A stretch of 64,000 nucleotides of DNA, from NCBI RefSeq assembly GCF_016651105.1, contig NZ_JAEKEL010000002.1, positions 62,001 to 126,000 of the forward strand, written 5' to 3'. The notes below the pieces were generated by a model. The model was not told the origin of the DNA. It did no database searches and worked only from the letters and a program-made list of their open reading frames with translations. Every line of letters begins with the position of its first letter. The stretch's first letter is position 1. Source of the stretch: Pseudomonas sp. TH15. GTDB taxonomy: Bacteria; Pseudomonadota; Gammaproteobacteria; Pseudomonadales; Pseudomonadaceae. This document shows positions 56,046-64,000 of the stretch, one piece after another. The position numbers were made by a program, and so were the translations under genes.

Positions 56046-58382
56046 GTGGTTCAACACCCAATGGATATCAAGTTCACCCACCGGCTTTCTTACAAGCAAG
56101 CCCGGCTTACTGTGCTGGTCGGTTTCATATTGGGCACATTGCTCAGTCTGGTGCAAATAGGCATCGATTATGCCAGCGAAGACGCCTCCATCAACCGCGA
56201 AATACTGTCTTTGCTGGAAATCAGCCATAACCCGGCGTCACGTATCGCCTACAACATCGACGCCGAACTCGCCCAGGAATTGACCATGGGCTTGCTGCGC
56301 TCACCAGCGATCATCAGCGCGCAATTGACCGACAACAACAATACCGTGCTGGCCAGCGTCAAACGCCAGGGCATGGAAAGCGGTTATCGGGTGATCAGCG
56401 ACTTCCTGTTCGGCGCCAACCGCCAGTTCGAAGATCGCCTCTTCCTCGACCACTTGCCCGACGAATCCCTCGGCACCCTGCAGCTGGAGGTCGACACCTA
56501 TTCCTTCGGTAGCCGCTTCCTGCGCCGGGCCGAAGTGACATTGCTCAACGGTTTCGCCCGCAGCCTGATCCTGACCGGCATCCTGCTGGCGCTGTTTTAC
56601 GTGATGCTGACCAAGCCACTGGTACGGGTCATCCGCGAACTCAGCGGCCGCGATCCACGTAGCGCGGAGCCGACATGGCTGGAGTACCCGGCGGGGCATG
56701 AAAACGATGAAATCGGTGTGCTGGTCAAAGTGGCCAATCAACAGTTCGAAAACATCGCCACGGAAATCCAGCAACGGCGCAATGCTGAAAACCGCCTGAC
56801 CGACTACCTCGAGCAACTGGAAAATATAGTCTCGGCCCGCACCGCCGAACTCAAGGCCATCAACACCCGGCTCAGTCAGTCCAACGAAGAACTGGAAGTC
56901 GCCCGCCAAACGGCCCTGGACATGGCCGAAGCGCGCTCGGCGTTCCTGGCCAATATGAGCCATGAAATCCGCACGCCGCTCAACGGCCTGCTGGGAATGA
57001 TCGCCCTCTCGCTCGACGGCCCGCTCAATGCCGAGCAACAGCAACAACTGTCCATCGCCCATGACTCGGGCAAAGTACTGGTGGAACTGCTCAACGATAT
57101 TCTCGACCTGTCGAAATTCGATGCCGGCCAGCTGGAGCTCGAACACATTCCGTTCGACCTTGGCTCGCTGATCGAGGACACCGCCAACCTGCTGTCCCAG
57201 AATGCCGCGCCCAGCGTCGAACTGGCCTGCCTGATCGATCCGCAGTTTCCGGCGCTGGTACTGGGCGACCCGACCCGCGTCCGGCAGATTGTCAGCAACT
57301 TGCTGTCCAACGCCCTCAAATTCACCCGTTTCGGGCGGGTCGATGTGCGTCTTTCAACGTTCGAGGATGGTGTGCGCATTGAAGTGTGCGACACCGGCAT
57401 CGGGATCGCCCAGGACGCGCAGGTCAAAATCTTCCAGCCCTTCACCCAGGCCGGCGCCGGCATTACCCGGCAATTCGGCGGCACCGGGCTGGGCCTGGCG
57501 CTGACCTACAACCTCTGCGAAGCGATGCAGGGGCGTCTGACGATCAGTTCCGAGGCAGGTTTCGGCAGTCAGTTTTGCGCCGAACTACCGCTGCCCTGCC
57601 ATACCCGCGCTGTCGCCCCGGCGGCGCTGCGCGGAAAAGTTCTGGCGATTACCGCTGGCAGCAGCGGTTTGGCGGAGTTGCTGAAGAGCCTATTGCCCGG
57701 CTGGGGACTCGAGTATGAGCAACGTACCATCGACGACTCATTGCTTGGCCTGACTCCCGACGTGCTGATTACCGACTGTCCCGAATGCCTGTTCGGGCTG
57801 CGACCGACGCTTGGCGCGCCCATTCTGCTGGTAACCGCCTACGGCAGTTTTCTGCCCAGCGAAGAGGCGGCAGCCCTTGCGCCGCTGCAACAACAGGCAC
57901 GACCGCTGGCACGAAACGCGCTCTATCAGAACTTGCGGCGCACCTTGCAACCGGACCTTGCCACCATCAATGCTACACAACTTGAAAGCCCACCCTCGAC
58001 AAGACGCGGTCGGGTGCTGCTGGTGGAGGACAACCCGGTCAATCAGTTGGTGGCCAAAGGCATGCTCGGCAAGCTCGGTTGCGAGGTGATTGTCGCCGCC
58101 CACGGCGCCGAAGCCCTGGATCAACTTGAGCTGGGGGAATTCGACCTGGTGCTGATGGACTGCAACATGCCGGTGATGGACGGCTATGAAGCCAGTCGGC
58201 ACATCCGCCGCAGCGGGCGCTGGCCACAATTGCCGATCGTCGCCCTGACCGCCAACGCCATGTCCGAAGAACGCGAGCGCTGTCGGGTGGCGGGCATGAG
58301 CGACTACCTGGCCAAACCCTTTCGACGAGAGGAACTGGCCGCTTTGCTCGACCAGTGGATACCGGCTAGGACAGCGCTTTGA
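56046..58382 (+). CDS. sagS: Hybrid sensor kinase SagS
   Basis: The 778-residue membrane kinase has an N-terminal periplasmic sensor domain between two helices (about 15-35 and 180-200). HAMP, a coiled coil, HisKA with His306 (NMSHEIRTPLNGL), and HATPase_c follow. A degenerate receiver-like segment precedes the terminal receiver with Asp705 (VLMDCNMPVMDG). There is no Hpt domain, so phosphate must pass to a separate Hpt protein, as SagS does with HptB. The order sagS-ospR-gpx matches the P. aeruginosa region I recall. The GTG at 56046 follows AAGGGA; an ATG at 56061 is possible. It governs the switch to biofilm growth in P. aeruginosa. Confidence 0.85.
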   Translation: MVQHPMDIKFTHRLSYKQARLTVLVGFILGTLLSLVQIGIDYASEDASINREILSLLEISHNPASRIAYNIDAELAQELTMGLLRSPAIISAQLTDNNNTVLASVKRQGMESGYRVISDFLFGANRQFEDRLFLDHLPDESLGTLQLEVDTYSFGSRFLRRAEVTLLNGFARSLILTGILLALFYVMLTKPLVRVIRELSGRDPRSAEPTWLEYPAGHENDEIGVLVKVANQQFENIATEIQQRRNAENRLTDYLEQLENIVSARTAELKAINTRLSQSNEELEVARQTALDMAEARSAFLANMSHEIRTPLNGLLGMIALSLDGPLNAEQQQQLSIAHDSGKVLVELLNDILDLSKFDAGQLELEHIPFDLGSLIEDTANLLSQNAAPSVELACLIDPQFPALVLGDPTRVRQIVSNLLSNALKFTRFGRVDVRLSTFEDGVRIEVCDTGIGIAQDAQVKIFQPFTQAGAGITRQFGGTGLGLALTYNLCEAMQGRLTISSEAGFGSQFCAELPLPCHTRAVAPAALRGKVLAITAGSSGLAELLKSLLPGWGLEYEQRTIDDSLLGLTPDVLITDCPECLFGLRPTLGAPILLVTAYGSFLPSEEAAALAPLQQQARPLARNALYQNLRRTLQPDLATINATQLESPPSTRRGRVLLVEDNPVNQLVAKGMLGKLGCEVIVAAHGAEALDQLELGEFDLVLMDCNMPVMDGYEASRHIRRSGRWPQLPIVALTANAMSEERERCRVAGMSDYLAKPFRREELAALLDQWIPARTAL

Positions 58383-58827
58383 TCTGCCCCAACAACTGAT
58401 CAAGGCCATCGCGCAGTTCATTCAGGCGATTCAGGTCCACACCGCTGTCGCACAGGAGGCGCGCCTTCAGCGGCCCGACCTGCTCGCGCAAGGCCAGGCC
58501 GGCTGGCGACAGGCTCAAGTGCACTTCCCGCTCATCTCGCGCCGAACGCTGACGCTGGACCAGTTGCAACTGCTCAAGCCGCTTGAGCAACGGCGTGAGC
58601 GTGCCGGAGTCCAGCGCCAGGCGTTCGCCCAAGGCCTTGACGGTCGGTTGCTCCGGGGCCGCTTCCTGCCATTCCCACAACACCAGCATCGCCAGGTATT
58701 GCGGGTAGGTCAGGCCGAGCTTATCGAGCATCGGCTTGTAGCCACGAATCACCGCCCGGGACGCGGCATACAGCTTGAAGCAGAGCTGGCTGTCGAGCTT
58801 CAGGGAGTCGGCGGACACGGTGTTCAT
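58366..58827 (-). CDS. ospR: OspR, MarR-family thiol-based redox regulator
   Basis: The 153-residue MarR regulator resembles OhrR. A reactive Cys lies in LDSQLCFKLYAASRAVI (about residue 17), with the HTH region LTYPQYLAMLVLWEW and LDSGTLTPLLKRLEQLQ and the wing RSARDEREVHLSLS. In P. aeruginosa OspR represses the glutathione peroxidase gene beside it; here the gene starts 4 bp inside the gpx stop (ATGA). The start is the ATG at 58827. It converges with sagS, overlapping by 17 bp. It is a paralogue of OhrR (16964). Confidence 0.9.
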   Translation of the reverse strand: MNTVSADSLKLDSQLCFKLYAASRAVIRGYKPMLDKLGLTYPQYLAMLVLWEWQEAAPEQPTVKALGERLALDSGTLTPLLKRLEQLQLVQRQRSARDEREVHLSLSPAGLALREQVGPLKARLLCDSGVDLNRLNELRDGLDQLLGQIKALS

Positions 58828-59309
58828 TTGAGCAAGGCTTCGATCTCGGCGCTCAAATCCTGCGGCTTGGTCGCCGGGGCAAAGCGCTTGACCATTTGGC
58901 CGTCCTTGCCGATCAGGAACTTGGTGAAGTTCCACTTGATGCCCTGGGAACCCAGCAGGCCTGGTGCACGTTTTTTCAGTTGAACGAACAGCGGATGGGC
59001 GTCAGAGCCGTTGACGTCGATTTTTTTGAACAGCGGAAAGCTGACGCCGAAGTTCAACTCGCAGAATTCGGAAATCGCCCCTTCGTTACCGGGTTCTTGC
59101 TTGCCGAACTGGTTGCAGGGAAAGCCGAGCACTACCAGGCCTTGATCCTTGTAGGTCTGCCACAGCTCTTCCAGACCTTTGTATTGCGGGGTAAAGCCGC
59201 ACTTGCTCGCGGTATTGACCACCAGCACCGCTTTGCCGGCGAAGTCGGACAGGGTCTTTTGTTCACCCTTGATGGTGGTGACCGGGATGCTCAGCAGGTT
59301 GTCGCTCAT
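58824..59309 (-). CDS. Glutathione peroxidase
   Basis: The 161-residue thiol peroxidase reduces hydroperoxides. The active-site Cys is in NTASKCGFTPQYKGLEEL (about residue 37, Cys rather than selenocysteine), the Gln/Trp partners in GFPCNQFGKQEPG and KWNFTKFLIG. It lacks a signal peptide and is cytosolic. Bacterial members usually use thioredoxin despite the name. It is the first gene of a gpx-ospR operon and is autoregulated through OspR by inference. Confidence 0.93.
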   Translation of the reverse strand: MSDNLLSIPVTTIKGEQKTLSDFAGKAVLVVNTASKCGFTPQYKGLEELWQTYKDQGLVVLGFPCNQFGKQEPGNEGAISEFCELNFGVSFPLFKKIDVNGSDAHPLFVQLKKRAPGLLGSQGIKWNFTKFLIGKDGQMVKRFAPATKPQDLSAEIEALLK

Positions 59310-59358
59310 GATTCGGGCTCCAGATGTAGGAAGAAGCACTGAACATAGCGAGCAATTG

Positions 59359-59372
59359 AATTGTGTGCAATT
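59359..59372. promoter_or_regulatory. Candidate OspR/OhrR operator upstream of gpx
   Basis: An exact dyad AATTG-TGTG-CAATT at 59359-59372 lies about 50 bp before the gpx ATG in an AT-rich region. OhrR-type operators in other bacteria have similar AATT-rich dyads. Binding is inferred. Confidence 0.4.
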
Positions 59373-59393
59373 TAATAAATCAATAGTCGATTA

Positions 59394-59489
59394 CCTGTAG
59401 GAGCGAAGCTTGCTCGCGAAGAGGGACTGACATTCAACATTGATGTTGACTGAAAATCCGCCTTCGCGAGCAAGCTTCGCTCCTACAGG
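59394..59489. repeat. REP inverted pair
   Basis: Arms at 59394-59420 and 59463-59489 are exact 27-bp reverse complements (CCTGTAGGAGCGAAGCTTGC in the first). They stand between the gpx promoter and the msrB 3' end. Confidence 0.9.
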
Positions 59490-59496
59490 GCTCGCA

Positions 59497-59892
59497 TTAC
59501 GAGCGCGGAACGAGGTCCAGGCACACCGAGTTGATGCAGTAACGCAGGCCGGTCGGTGGCGGGCCGTCCGGGAATACATGCCCCAGGTGCGCATCGCAGG
59601 TGGCGCAGACTACTTCGGTGCGAATCATGCCGTGGCTGACATCGCGGATCTCGACCATCGCACTGTCGCCAATCGGCGCGTAGAAGCTCGGCCAGCCACA
59701 GCCGGAATCAAACTTGGTTTTCGAATCGAACAACGGCTCGTTGCAGCAGATGCAGTGGTAAACGCCGTCAGTCTTGGTGCCGTTGTACTTGCCGGAGAAC
59801 GGTCGTTCGGTGCCTTTGAGGCGACAAACGTTGTATTGCTCCGGATCGAGCATGGCCTTCCATTCTTCCAGGGTTTTTTCCAACTTTTCCAT
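59497..59892 (-). CDS. msrB: Peptide-methionine (R)-S-oxide reductase MsrB
   Basis: The 131-residue enzyme repairs methionine-R-sulfoxide in proteins. Zinc-binding cysteines are in YHCICCNEPLF and CATCDAHLGHVF. The catalytic Cys lies in GLRYCINSVCL near residue 118, and SGCGWPSF is the family motif. The ATG at 59892 follows GAGG by 7 bases; a GTG two codons upstream also exists. It is separated from gpx by a REP pair. Confidence 0.94.
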   Translation of the reverse strand: MEKLEKTLEEWKAMLDPEQYNVCRLKGTERPFSGKYNGTKTDGVYHCICCNEPLFDSKTKFDSGCGWPSFYAPIGDSAMVEIRDVSHGMIRTEVVCATCDAHLGHVFPDGPPPTGLRYCINSVCLDLVPRS

Positions 59893-60118
59893 CGTCACAC
59901 CTCAGCAGCTGAAAAAGCCCGATCTGTACCTTTTCCACGGATCGGGCGGCACGTATGATTGCGCCTCGTCAAACGCCAGTCTGGCAGCCAGACCACGCGC
60001 ATTCAAACGGATTTATGGGTGCTGCCTCTCAAGGCGTCAGGCCTGTGTGATTACGCAGGATTCCCAGTACGGTAGTTCATACGCCGCCTGGATCGTTCAT
60101 TTTCGGGAACACATCGCC

Positions 60119-61330
60119 ATGCAGGTCAGCAAATCGAACAAGCTCGCCAACGTCTGCTACGACATTCGCGGCCCAGTGCTCAAGCACGCCAAACGCCTGG
60201 AAGAGGAAGGCCATCGCATCCTCAAGCTGAACATCGGCAACCCGGCGCCCTTTGGTTTCGAAGCGCCGGATGAAATTCTCCAGGACGTGATCCGTAACCT
60301 GCCGACGGCCCAAGGCTACAGCGACTCCAAGGGTCTGTTCAGTGCGCGCAAGGCCGTCATGCAGTATTACCAGCAGAAGCAGGTCGAAGGCGTCGGCATT
60401 GAAGACATCTACCTGGGCAACGGCGTTTCCGAACTGATCGTGATGTCGATGCAAGCGTTGCTCAACAATGGCGACGAAGTACTGGTGCCGGCTCCCGACT
60501 ACCCTCTGTGGACCGCCGCAGTCAGCCTGGCGGGCGGCAACCCGGTGCACTACTTGTGCGATGAGGGCGCCGACTGGTTCCCGGACCTGGCCGACATCAA
60601 GGCCAAGATCACCCCGAACACCAAGGCCCTGGTGATCATCAACCCGAACAACCCGACCGGCGCGGTGTACTCCAAAGAAGTCTTGCTGGGCATGCTCGAA
60701 TTGGCCCGCTCGCACAACCTGGTGGTGTTCTCCGACGAGATCTACGACAAGATCCTCTACGACGACGCCGTGCACATCTGCACCGCCTCCCTGGCGCCGG
60801 ACTTGCTGTGCCTGACCTTCAACGGTCTGTCCAAGTCCTACCGCGTCGCCGGCTTCCGCTCCGGCTGGATCGCCATTTCGGGCCCGAAACACCACGCCCA
60901 GAGCTACATCGAAGGCATCGACATGCTGGCGAACATGCGCCTGTGTGCCAACGTGCCGAGCCAGCACGCGATCCAGACCGCACTGGGTGGCTACCAGAGC
61001 ATCAATGACCTGGTGCTGCCTCAGGGTCGCCTGCTGGAACAGCGCAACCGTACCTGGGAATTGCTCAACGACATTCCGGGCGTGAGCTGCGTCAAGCCGA
61101 TGGGCGCGCTGTATGCCTTCCCGCGAATTGACCCGAAAGTCTGCCCGATTCACAACGACGAGAAATTCGTCCTCGACCTGCTGCTCTCCGAGAAGCTGCT
61201 GGTGGTTCAAGGCACGGCTTTCAACTGGCCATGGCCGGATCACTTCCGCGTCGTCACCCTGCCCCGGGTCGATGAACTGGATCAGGCCATCGGCCGGATC
61301 GGCAACTTCCTCAAGACCTACCGTCAGTAA
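60119..61330 (+). CDS. alaA: AlaA-type pyridoxal-phosphate aminotransferase
   Basis: The 403-residue class I aminotransferase begins MQVSKSNKLANVCYDIRGPV, as in AlaA (glutamate-pyruvate transaminase). Landmarks are GNGVSELIVMSMQALL (about 90), INPNNPTGAVYS (about 180), the PLP-binding Lys in GLSKSYRVAGFRSGW (about 240) and FPRIDPK. It is expected to make alanine from pyruvate and glutamate. The ATG at 60119 is used; the frame is open far upstream without similarity. It ends before a perfect 26-bp palindrome. Confidence 0.92.
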   Translation: MQVSKSNKLANVCYDIRGPVLKHAKRLEEEGHRILKLNIGNPAPFGFEAPDEILQDVIRNLPTAQGYSDSKGLFSARKAVMQYYQQKQVEGVGIEDIYLGNGVSELIVMSMQALLNNGDEVLVPAPDYPLWTAAVSLAGGNPVHYLCDEGADWFPDLADIKAKITPNTKALVIINPNNPTGAVYSKEVLLGMLELARSHNLVVFSDEIYDKILYDDAVHICTASLAPDLLCLTFNGLSKSYRVAGFRSGWIAISGPKHHAQSYIEGIDMLANMRLCANVPSQHAIQTALGGYQSINDLVLPQGRLLEQRNRTWELLNDIPGVSCVKPMGALYAFPRIDPKVCPIHNDEKFVLDLLLSEKLLVVQGTAFNWPWPDHFRVVTLPRVDELDQAIGRIGNFLKTYRQ

Positions 61331-61339
61331 GCTGACGTT

Positions 61340-61365
61340 CACCGTGCGACCCGGGTCGCACGGTG
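61340..61365. terminator. Perfect 26-bp palindrome after alaA
   Basis: CACCGTGCGACCC followed by its exact reverse complement lies 10 bp after the alaA stop. The T-tract is weak, so termination is probable but not certain. Confidence 0.6.
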
Positions 61366-61564
61366 ATTAATTCAGCAACACATCTCTGCACCCTGCCGCA
61401 CATCTTTGTTGCCATCGCTGCCTGGTGACCGGTTTCGTGCGCGCGTCCAACAAAGACAGGGGCCACACAGTCAATCGACTGACAAACCCTTCCTGCGTCC
61501 ACGCCGGAAATGCCCTGCATACAGCTAAACTATTGCTGTAGGACACAGTTTGAAATAGTCACTC

Positions 61565-61594
61565 GGTTGAATAGCACCGTGCAGCACCTTATAT
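61565..61594 (+). promoter_or_regulatory. Possible sigma-32 promoter of htpX
   Basis: GGTTGAA (61565-61571) and CCTTATAT (61587-61594) lie 15 bases apart, a partial match to the heat-shock -35 and -10 boxes, about 47 bp before htpX. htpX is a heat-shock gene in other bacteria. Confidence 0.35.
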
Positions 61595-61640
61595 ACCCCG
61601 CAGTACGCTACATCTTTAGCATGAGGAGATTTCTACAACC

Positions 61641-62528
61641 ATGATGCGCATCCTGCTGTTTTTGGCCACTAACCTGGCGGTCGTGCTGATTGCCAGCATC
61701 ACCCTGAGCCTTTTCGGCTTCAACGGGTTCATGGCGGCCAACGGGGTTGATCTCAACCTCAATCAGCTGCTGATTTTCTGTGCGGTCTTTGGTTTCGCCG
61801 GTTCCCTGTTCTCGCTGTTCATCTCCAAGTGGATGGCGAAGATGAGCACCAGCACCCAAATCATCAGCCAGCCGCGCACCCGTCACGAACAATGGCTGCT
61901 GCAAACCGTTGAGCAACTGTCTCGCGAAGCCGGGATCAAGATGCCCGAAGTCGGGATTTTCCCGGCCTACGAGGCTAACGCCTTCGCTACTGGCTGGAAC
62001 AAGAACGACGCGTTGGTTGCGGTCAGCCAAGGCCTGCTCGAGCGGTTCTCGCCGGATGAAGTCAAAGCCGTCCTGGCCCACGAAATCGGGCACGTGGCCA
62101 ATGGCGACATGGTCACCCTGGCGTTGATCCAGGGCGTGGTGAACACCTTTGTGATGTTCTTCGCGCGGATCATCGGCAACTTTGTCGACAAGGTGATCTT
62201 CAAGAACGAAGAAGGCCAGGGAATCGCCTACTACGTGGCGACCATCGTCGCCGAACTGGTGCTGGGTATCCTCGCCAGCTCGATCGTCATGTGGTTCTCG
62301 CGTAAACGCGAGTTCCGTGCCGACGAAGCCGGTGCACGCCTGGCCGGCACCAGCGCGATGATCGGCGCCCTGCAACGCCTGCGAGCCGAACAAGGACTGC
62401 CGGTGCACATGCCGGACACCTTGAACGCCTTCGGCATCAACGGTGGCGTCAAACAAGGGTTCGCCCGGATGTTCATGAGCCACCCACCGCTGGAAGAGCG
62501 TATTGACGCGCTGCGTCGCCGCGGTTGA
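61641..62528 (+). CDS. htpX: Heat-shock membrane protease HtpX
   Basis: The 295-residue M48 zinc metalloprotease degrades misfolded inner-membrane proteins. The zinc motif HEIGH occurs in VLAHEIGHVANGD near residue 140, with the third ligand Glu in EFRADEAGARLAG. Four transmembrane segments are visible: two at the N-terminus and two around VNTFVMFFARIIGNF and ELVLGILASSIVMWF. A GAGGAG site precedes the ATG. It ends before a strong terminator. Confidence 0.96.
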   Translation: MMRILLFLATNLAVVLIASITLSLFGFNGFMAANGVDLNLNQLLIFCAVFGFAGSLFSLFISKWMAKMSTSTQIISQPRTRHEQWLLQTVEQLSREAGIKMPEVGIFPAYEANAFATGWNKNDALVAVSQGLLERFSPDEVKAVLAHEIGHVANGDMVTLALIQGVVNTFVMFFARIIGNFVDKVIFKNEEGQGIAYYVATIVAELVLGILASSIVMWFSRKREFRADEAGARLAGTSAMIGALQRLRAEQGLPVHMPDTLNAFGINGGVKQGFARMFMSHPPLEERIDALRRRG

Positions 62529-62560
62529 TTGCATGGTTTAAAGGTTCAGCCGTAGAAAAC

Positions 62561-62597
62561 AAAAATGCCCGTATCTCGCGATACGGGCATTTTTTTG
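62561..62597. terminator. Bidirectional terminator between htpX and doxX
   Basis: ATGCCCGTAT (62565-62574) pairs with ATACGGGCAT (62581-62590), flanked by A and T tracts. It serves both convergent genes. Confidence 0.92.
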
Positions 62598-62611
62598 TCC
62601 GAAGCTCGGGA

Positions 62612-63046
62612 TCAGCCGGCGATGGCGCGGTCTGCTGAAAGCTTGCCGGCGCCTTCGATCAGCACCGCGATGCTGCCACCGAGCAAAGCCAGGGCAAACT
62701 CGTAGCCATTGTTGGCCAAGAACAGACCGTTATGGATGTGCACCGAGAAGATCGCCACCAGTGAGAGGAAGGTCAGCCCCAGTGCCGCCGGACGAACCAG
62801 CAAACCGATGATCAAGGCCAGACCAGCGAAGAATTCCGTACCACCCGCCAGGATCGCCATCAGGTGACCCGGTGCAAGGCCAAGGCTTTCCATGTACTGC
62901 GCGGTGCCGGCAATCCCGTAACCACCGAACATTCCGAAGAGCTTCTGCGAACCGTGAGCCGCGAAGATAATGCCGACGAAAATACGCAGAACAGTCAGGC
63001 CGTAGCCAGCGCGGGTAAACAGTACCTTGTTGATCAGAGTGCTCAT
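62612..63046 (-). CDS. DoxX-family membrane protein
   Basis: The 144-residue protein has four transmembrane helices of the DoxX/YqjF type, with RIFVGIIFAAHGSQKLFGMF in the first and LAGGTEFFAGLALIIGLL in the second. Relatives take part in thiosulfate or quinone-linked redox complexes. No direct partner is visible beside it. It is convergent with htpX and follows the lytic transglycosylase gene in the same direction. Confidence 0.88.
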   Translation of the reverse strand: MSTLINKVLFTRAGYGLTVLRIFVGIIFAAHGSQKLFGMFGGYGIAGTAQYMESLGLAPGHLMAILAGGTEFFAGLALIIGLLVRPAALGLTFLSLVAIFSVHIHNGLFLANNGYEFALALLGGSIAVLIEGAGKLSADRAIAG

Positions 63047-63151
63047 GCTGTGTCATCCATTGTGAGTATGTGTGTTGGTTGGCCGCCATATTAATCTGAA
63101 AATCGAATGATAAAAGCGGAAATATCCCACCATAACAATCAGCTTAGTCGA

Positions 63152-64000
63152 TCATTTCCGAGAGACCACTTTTTGCCCTTTAGGCTCCAACGACTCCCGC
63201 TCCCGATCAAACGCCAAGTAATACTTGTTCACGCTATTAACATAGCTGACGGCGCTCATCCCCACTTGCTCCATGGCAATGCGCTCGACCTGAAAGAACC
63301 ACTGATTAGGGTTCAAACCCCGTCGCCGGGCCTCAGCACGCATGCCCTGAACCCGTTCCGGCCCCATGTTGTACGCCGCCAGCACGAACGCCATCCGTTC
63401 GCGCTCGTTGAGTTTGGGGCTGGAGAAGAATTTTCGGCGGATCATCGCCAGGTACTTGGCCCCTGCCTGCACATTGGCGTCGAGGTTCTGCACATTGTTG
63501 ACCCCGACCCGCTGTGCCGCCGACGGGGTGATCTGCATCAAGCCAGTGGGGCCACCGCCACTGCGGGCCTCGGGTTGCAGCGCCGACTCCTTAAACGCCA
63601 ACGCCGCCAGGTTCAACCAGTCCATGCCTTGGGCATCAGCGTGTTTTTGCAACACCGGCCGGAGTTTTTCCAGCCGCTCCCGATCGGCCTTCGCCAACGG
63701 ATAGTGCACTTGATACAGGCGCCGGTAGATCCGCAGAAACGCCACGTCCTCATCCGACGGTTTCTTGTAGGTGGTCAGGAAGCGATCAATGCTCGCCCGC
63801 AACATCGAGGCATCGCGGCGCACGAACCAGTATTCCTCGCCGGGCGCACCGATCAGCACCTGCCGATCAAACCGCAGCTTGGGCAGAATCTTGCCCCAGC
63901 GCTCGGCGATCGGCTGCTCGACGATGGTCAGGTGGAAGATGCCACCCTGGACCATCTCCAGCACGTCCTCAACCGCCAGGCTCGGGTCGACCCACTCAAC
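63152..64000 (-). CDS. MltF-type membrane-bound lytic murein transglycosylase (5' end outside window)
   Basis: The visible 282 residues are the C-terminal part of an enzyme that cleaves peptidoglycan glycan strands, forming 1,6-anhydro ends. The first part (to about residue 80 of the visible stretch) is the end of an SBP_bac_3 domain. The SLT domain follows with the catalytic Glu in ALAFKESALQPEA, then GPTGLMQITPSAAQ and AYNMGPERVQGM. This two-domain order is that of MltF. The frame stays open to the window edge with no start, so the gene continues. Confidence 0.9.
   Translation of the reverse strand, partial: VEWVDPSLAVEDVLEMVQGGIFHLTIVEQPIAERWGKILPKLRFDRQVLIGAPGEEYWFVRRDASMLRASIDRFLTTYKKPSDEDVAFLRIYRRLYQVHYPLAKADRERLEKLRPVLQKHADAQGMDWLNLAALAFKESALQPEARSGGGPTGLMQITPSAAQRVGVNNVQNLDANVQAGAKYLAMIRRKFFSSPKLNERERMAFVLAAYNMGPERVQGMRAEARRRGLNPNQWFFQVERIAMEQVGMSAVSYVNSVNKYYLAFDRERESLEPKGQKVVSRK

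Larger units (their letters stand above)
61331..61640. other. Intergenic region between alaA and htpX
   Basis: This 310-bp region holds the 26-bp palindrome at 61340-61365 and a possible heat-shock promoter at 61565-61594. Nothing else was recognised. Confidence 0.5.

Noticed and set aside
1..64000. tRNA, rRNA or prophage genes
   Set aside because: I saw no tRNA cloverleaf pattern, rRNA sequence or phage structural gene in the window; a dedicated scan was not possible.

Overview
The window is chromosomal DNA of a Pseudomonas of the fluorescens type. The signs are high GC, the oprI outer-membrane lipoprotein gene, an EF-P/EarP rhamnosylation pair, both class I and class II DAHP synthases, sagS-ospR-gpx gene order, and several Pseudomonas-style REP inverted pairs. 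Gene order that I recall from P. aeruginosa PAO1 recurs in blocks: deaD, crotonase, class II DAHP synthase; ohrR-ohr-efp-earP; oprI, L,D-transpeptidase, small hypothetical, tesA; DUF883 cluster to dgt and a Roc-type two-component pair; sagS-ospR-gpx-msrB-aminotransferase-htpX. This recollection was not checked against a database.

Layout. 1-1178: end of a histidine kinase and its LuxR-type regulator. 1162-5172: lipid kinase, a small membrane protein, and molybdenum-cofactor genes moeA-moaB with divergent mobA. 5250-10122: lipoprotein, tpm, DODA-type dioxygenase, DEAD-box helicase, crotonase. 10258-17428: spermidine-synthase-like protein, class II DAHP synthase, YcaQ glycosylase, DUF1127 protein, two LysR regulators, a TauE/SafE exporter and OhrR. 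17729-22064: ohr, efp, earP, two small genes and cysB. 22183-28087: an unexplained 111-bp palindrome, Usp, 5'-nucleotidase, ketopantoate-reductase-like protein, thioredoxin-like and PilZ genes sharing a CATG start, class I DAHP synthase, acetyltransferase and oprI. 28212-37581: L,D-transpeptidase, a laterally acquired cassette, tesA with its ABC transporter, greB. 37594-46953: small hypotheticals, RluA-type pseudouridine synthase, glutaredoxin-like protein, Kef-type antiporter, ammonium transporter, the YqjD/E/K-like cluster, an EAL phosphodiesterase and dgt. 47250-58382: a signalling block with a BvgA/BvgS-type pair, a large HD-GYP protein, fRMsr, an AAA ATPase and SagS. 58366-64000: OspR-Gpx, MsrB, AlaA-type aminotransferase, HtpX, DoxX, and an MltF-type lytic transglycosylase cut by the window end.

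The most unusual content is at 29734-33389. Four tightly packed, lower-GC genes encode a His-Xaa-Ser (Hxs) system: a secreted precursor ending in five HSS repeats, a small partner protein (HxsD) and two radical SAM maturases (HxsB, HxsC). The cassette lies exactly at the 3' end of tesA. The last 144 bp of tesA, including the stop codon and the segment coding for the catalytic Asp-His pair, occur as a direct repeat on both sides with one mismatch. Insertion therefore left an orphan tesA tail on the left and a complete tesA on the right. No integrase, transposase, protease or exporter gene is in the cassette. It looks like a passive mobile unit that makes a ribosomally synthesised, radical-SAM-modified secreted peptide of unknown function.

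Other themes are peroxide and thiol defence (two OhrR-family sensors, Ohr, Gpx, MsrB, fRMsr, glutaredoxin-like and thioredoxin-like proteins) and cyclic-di-GMP or phosphorelay signalling (EAL, HD-GYP, PilZ, Roc-type pair, SagS).
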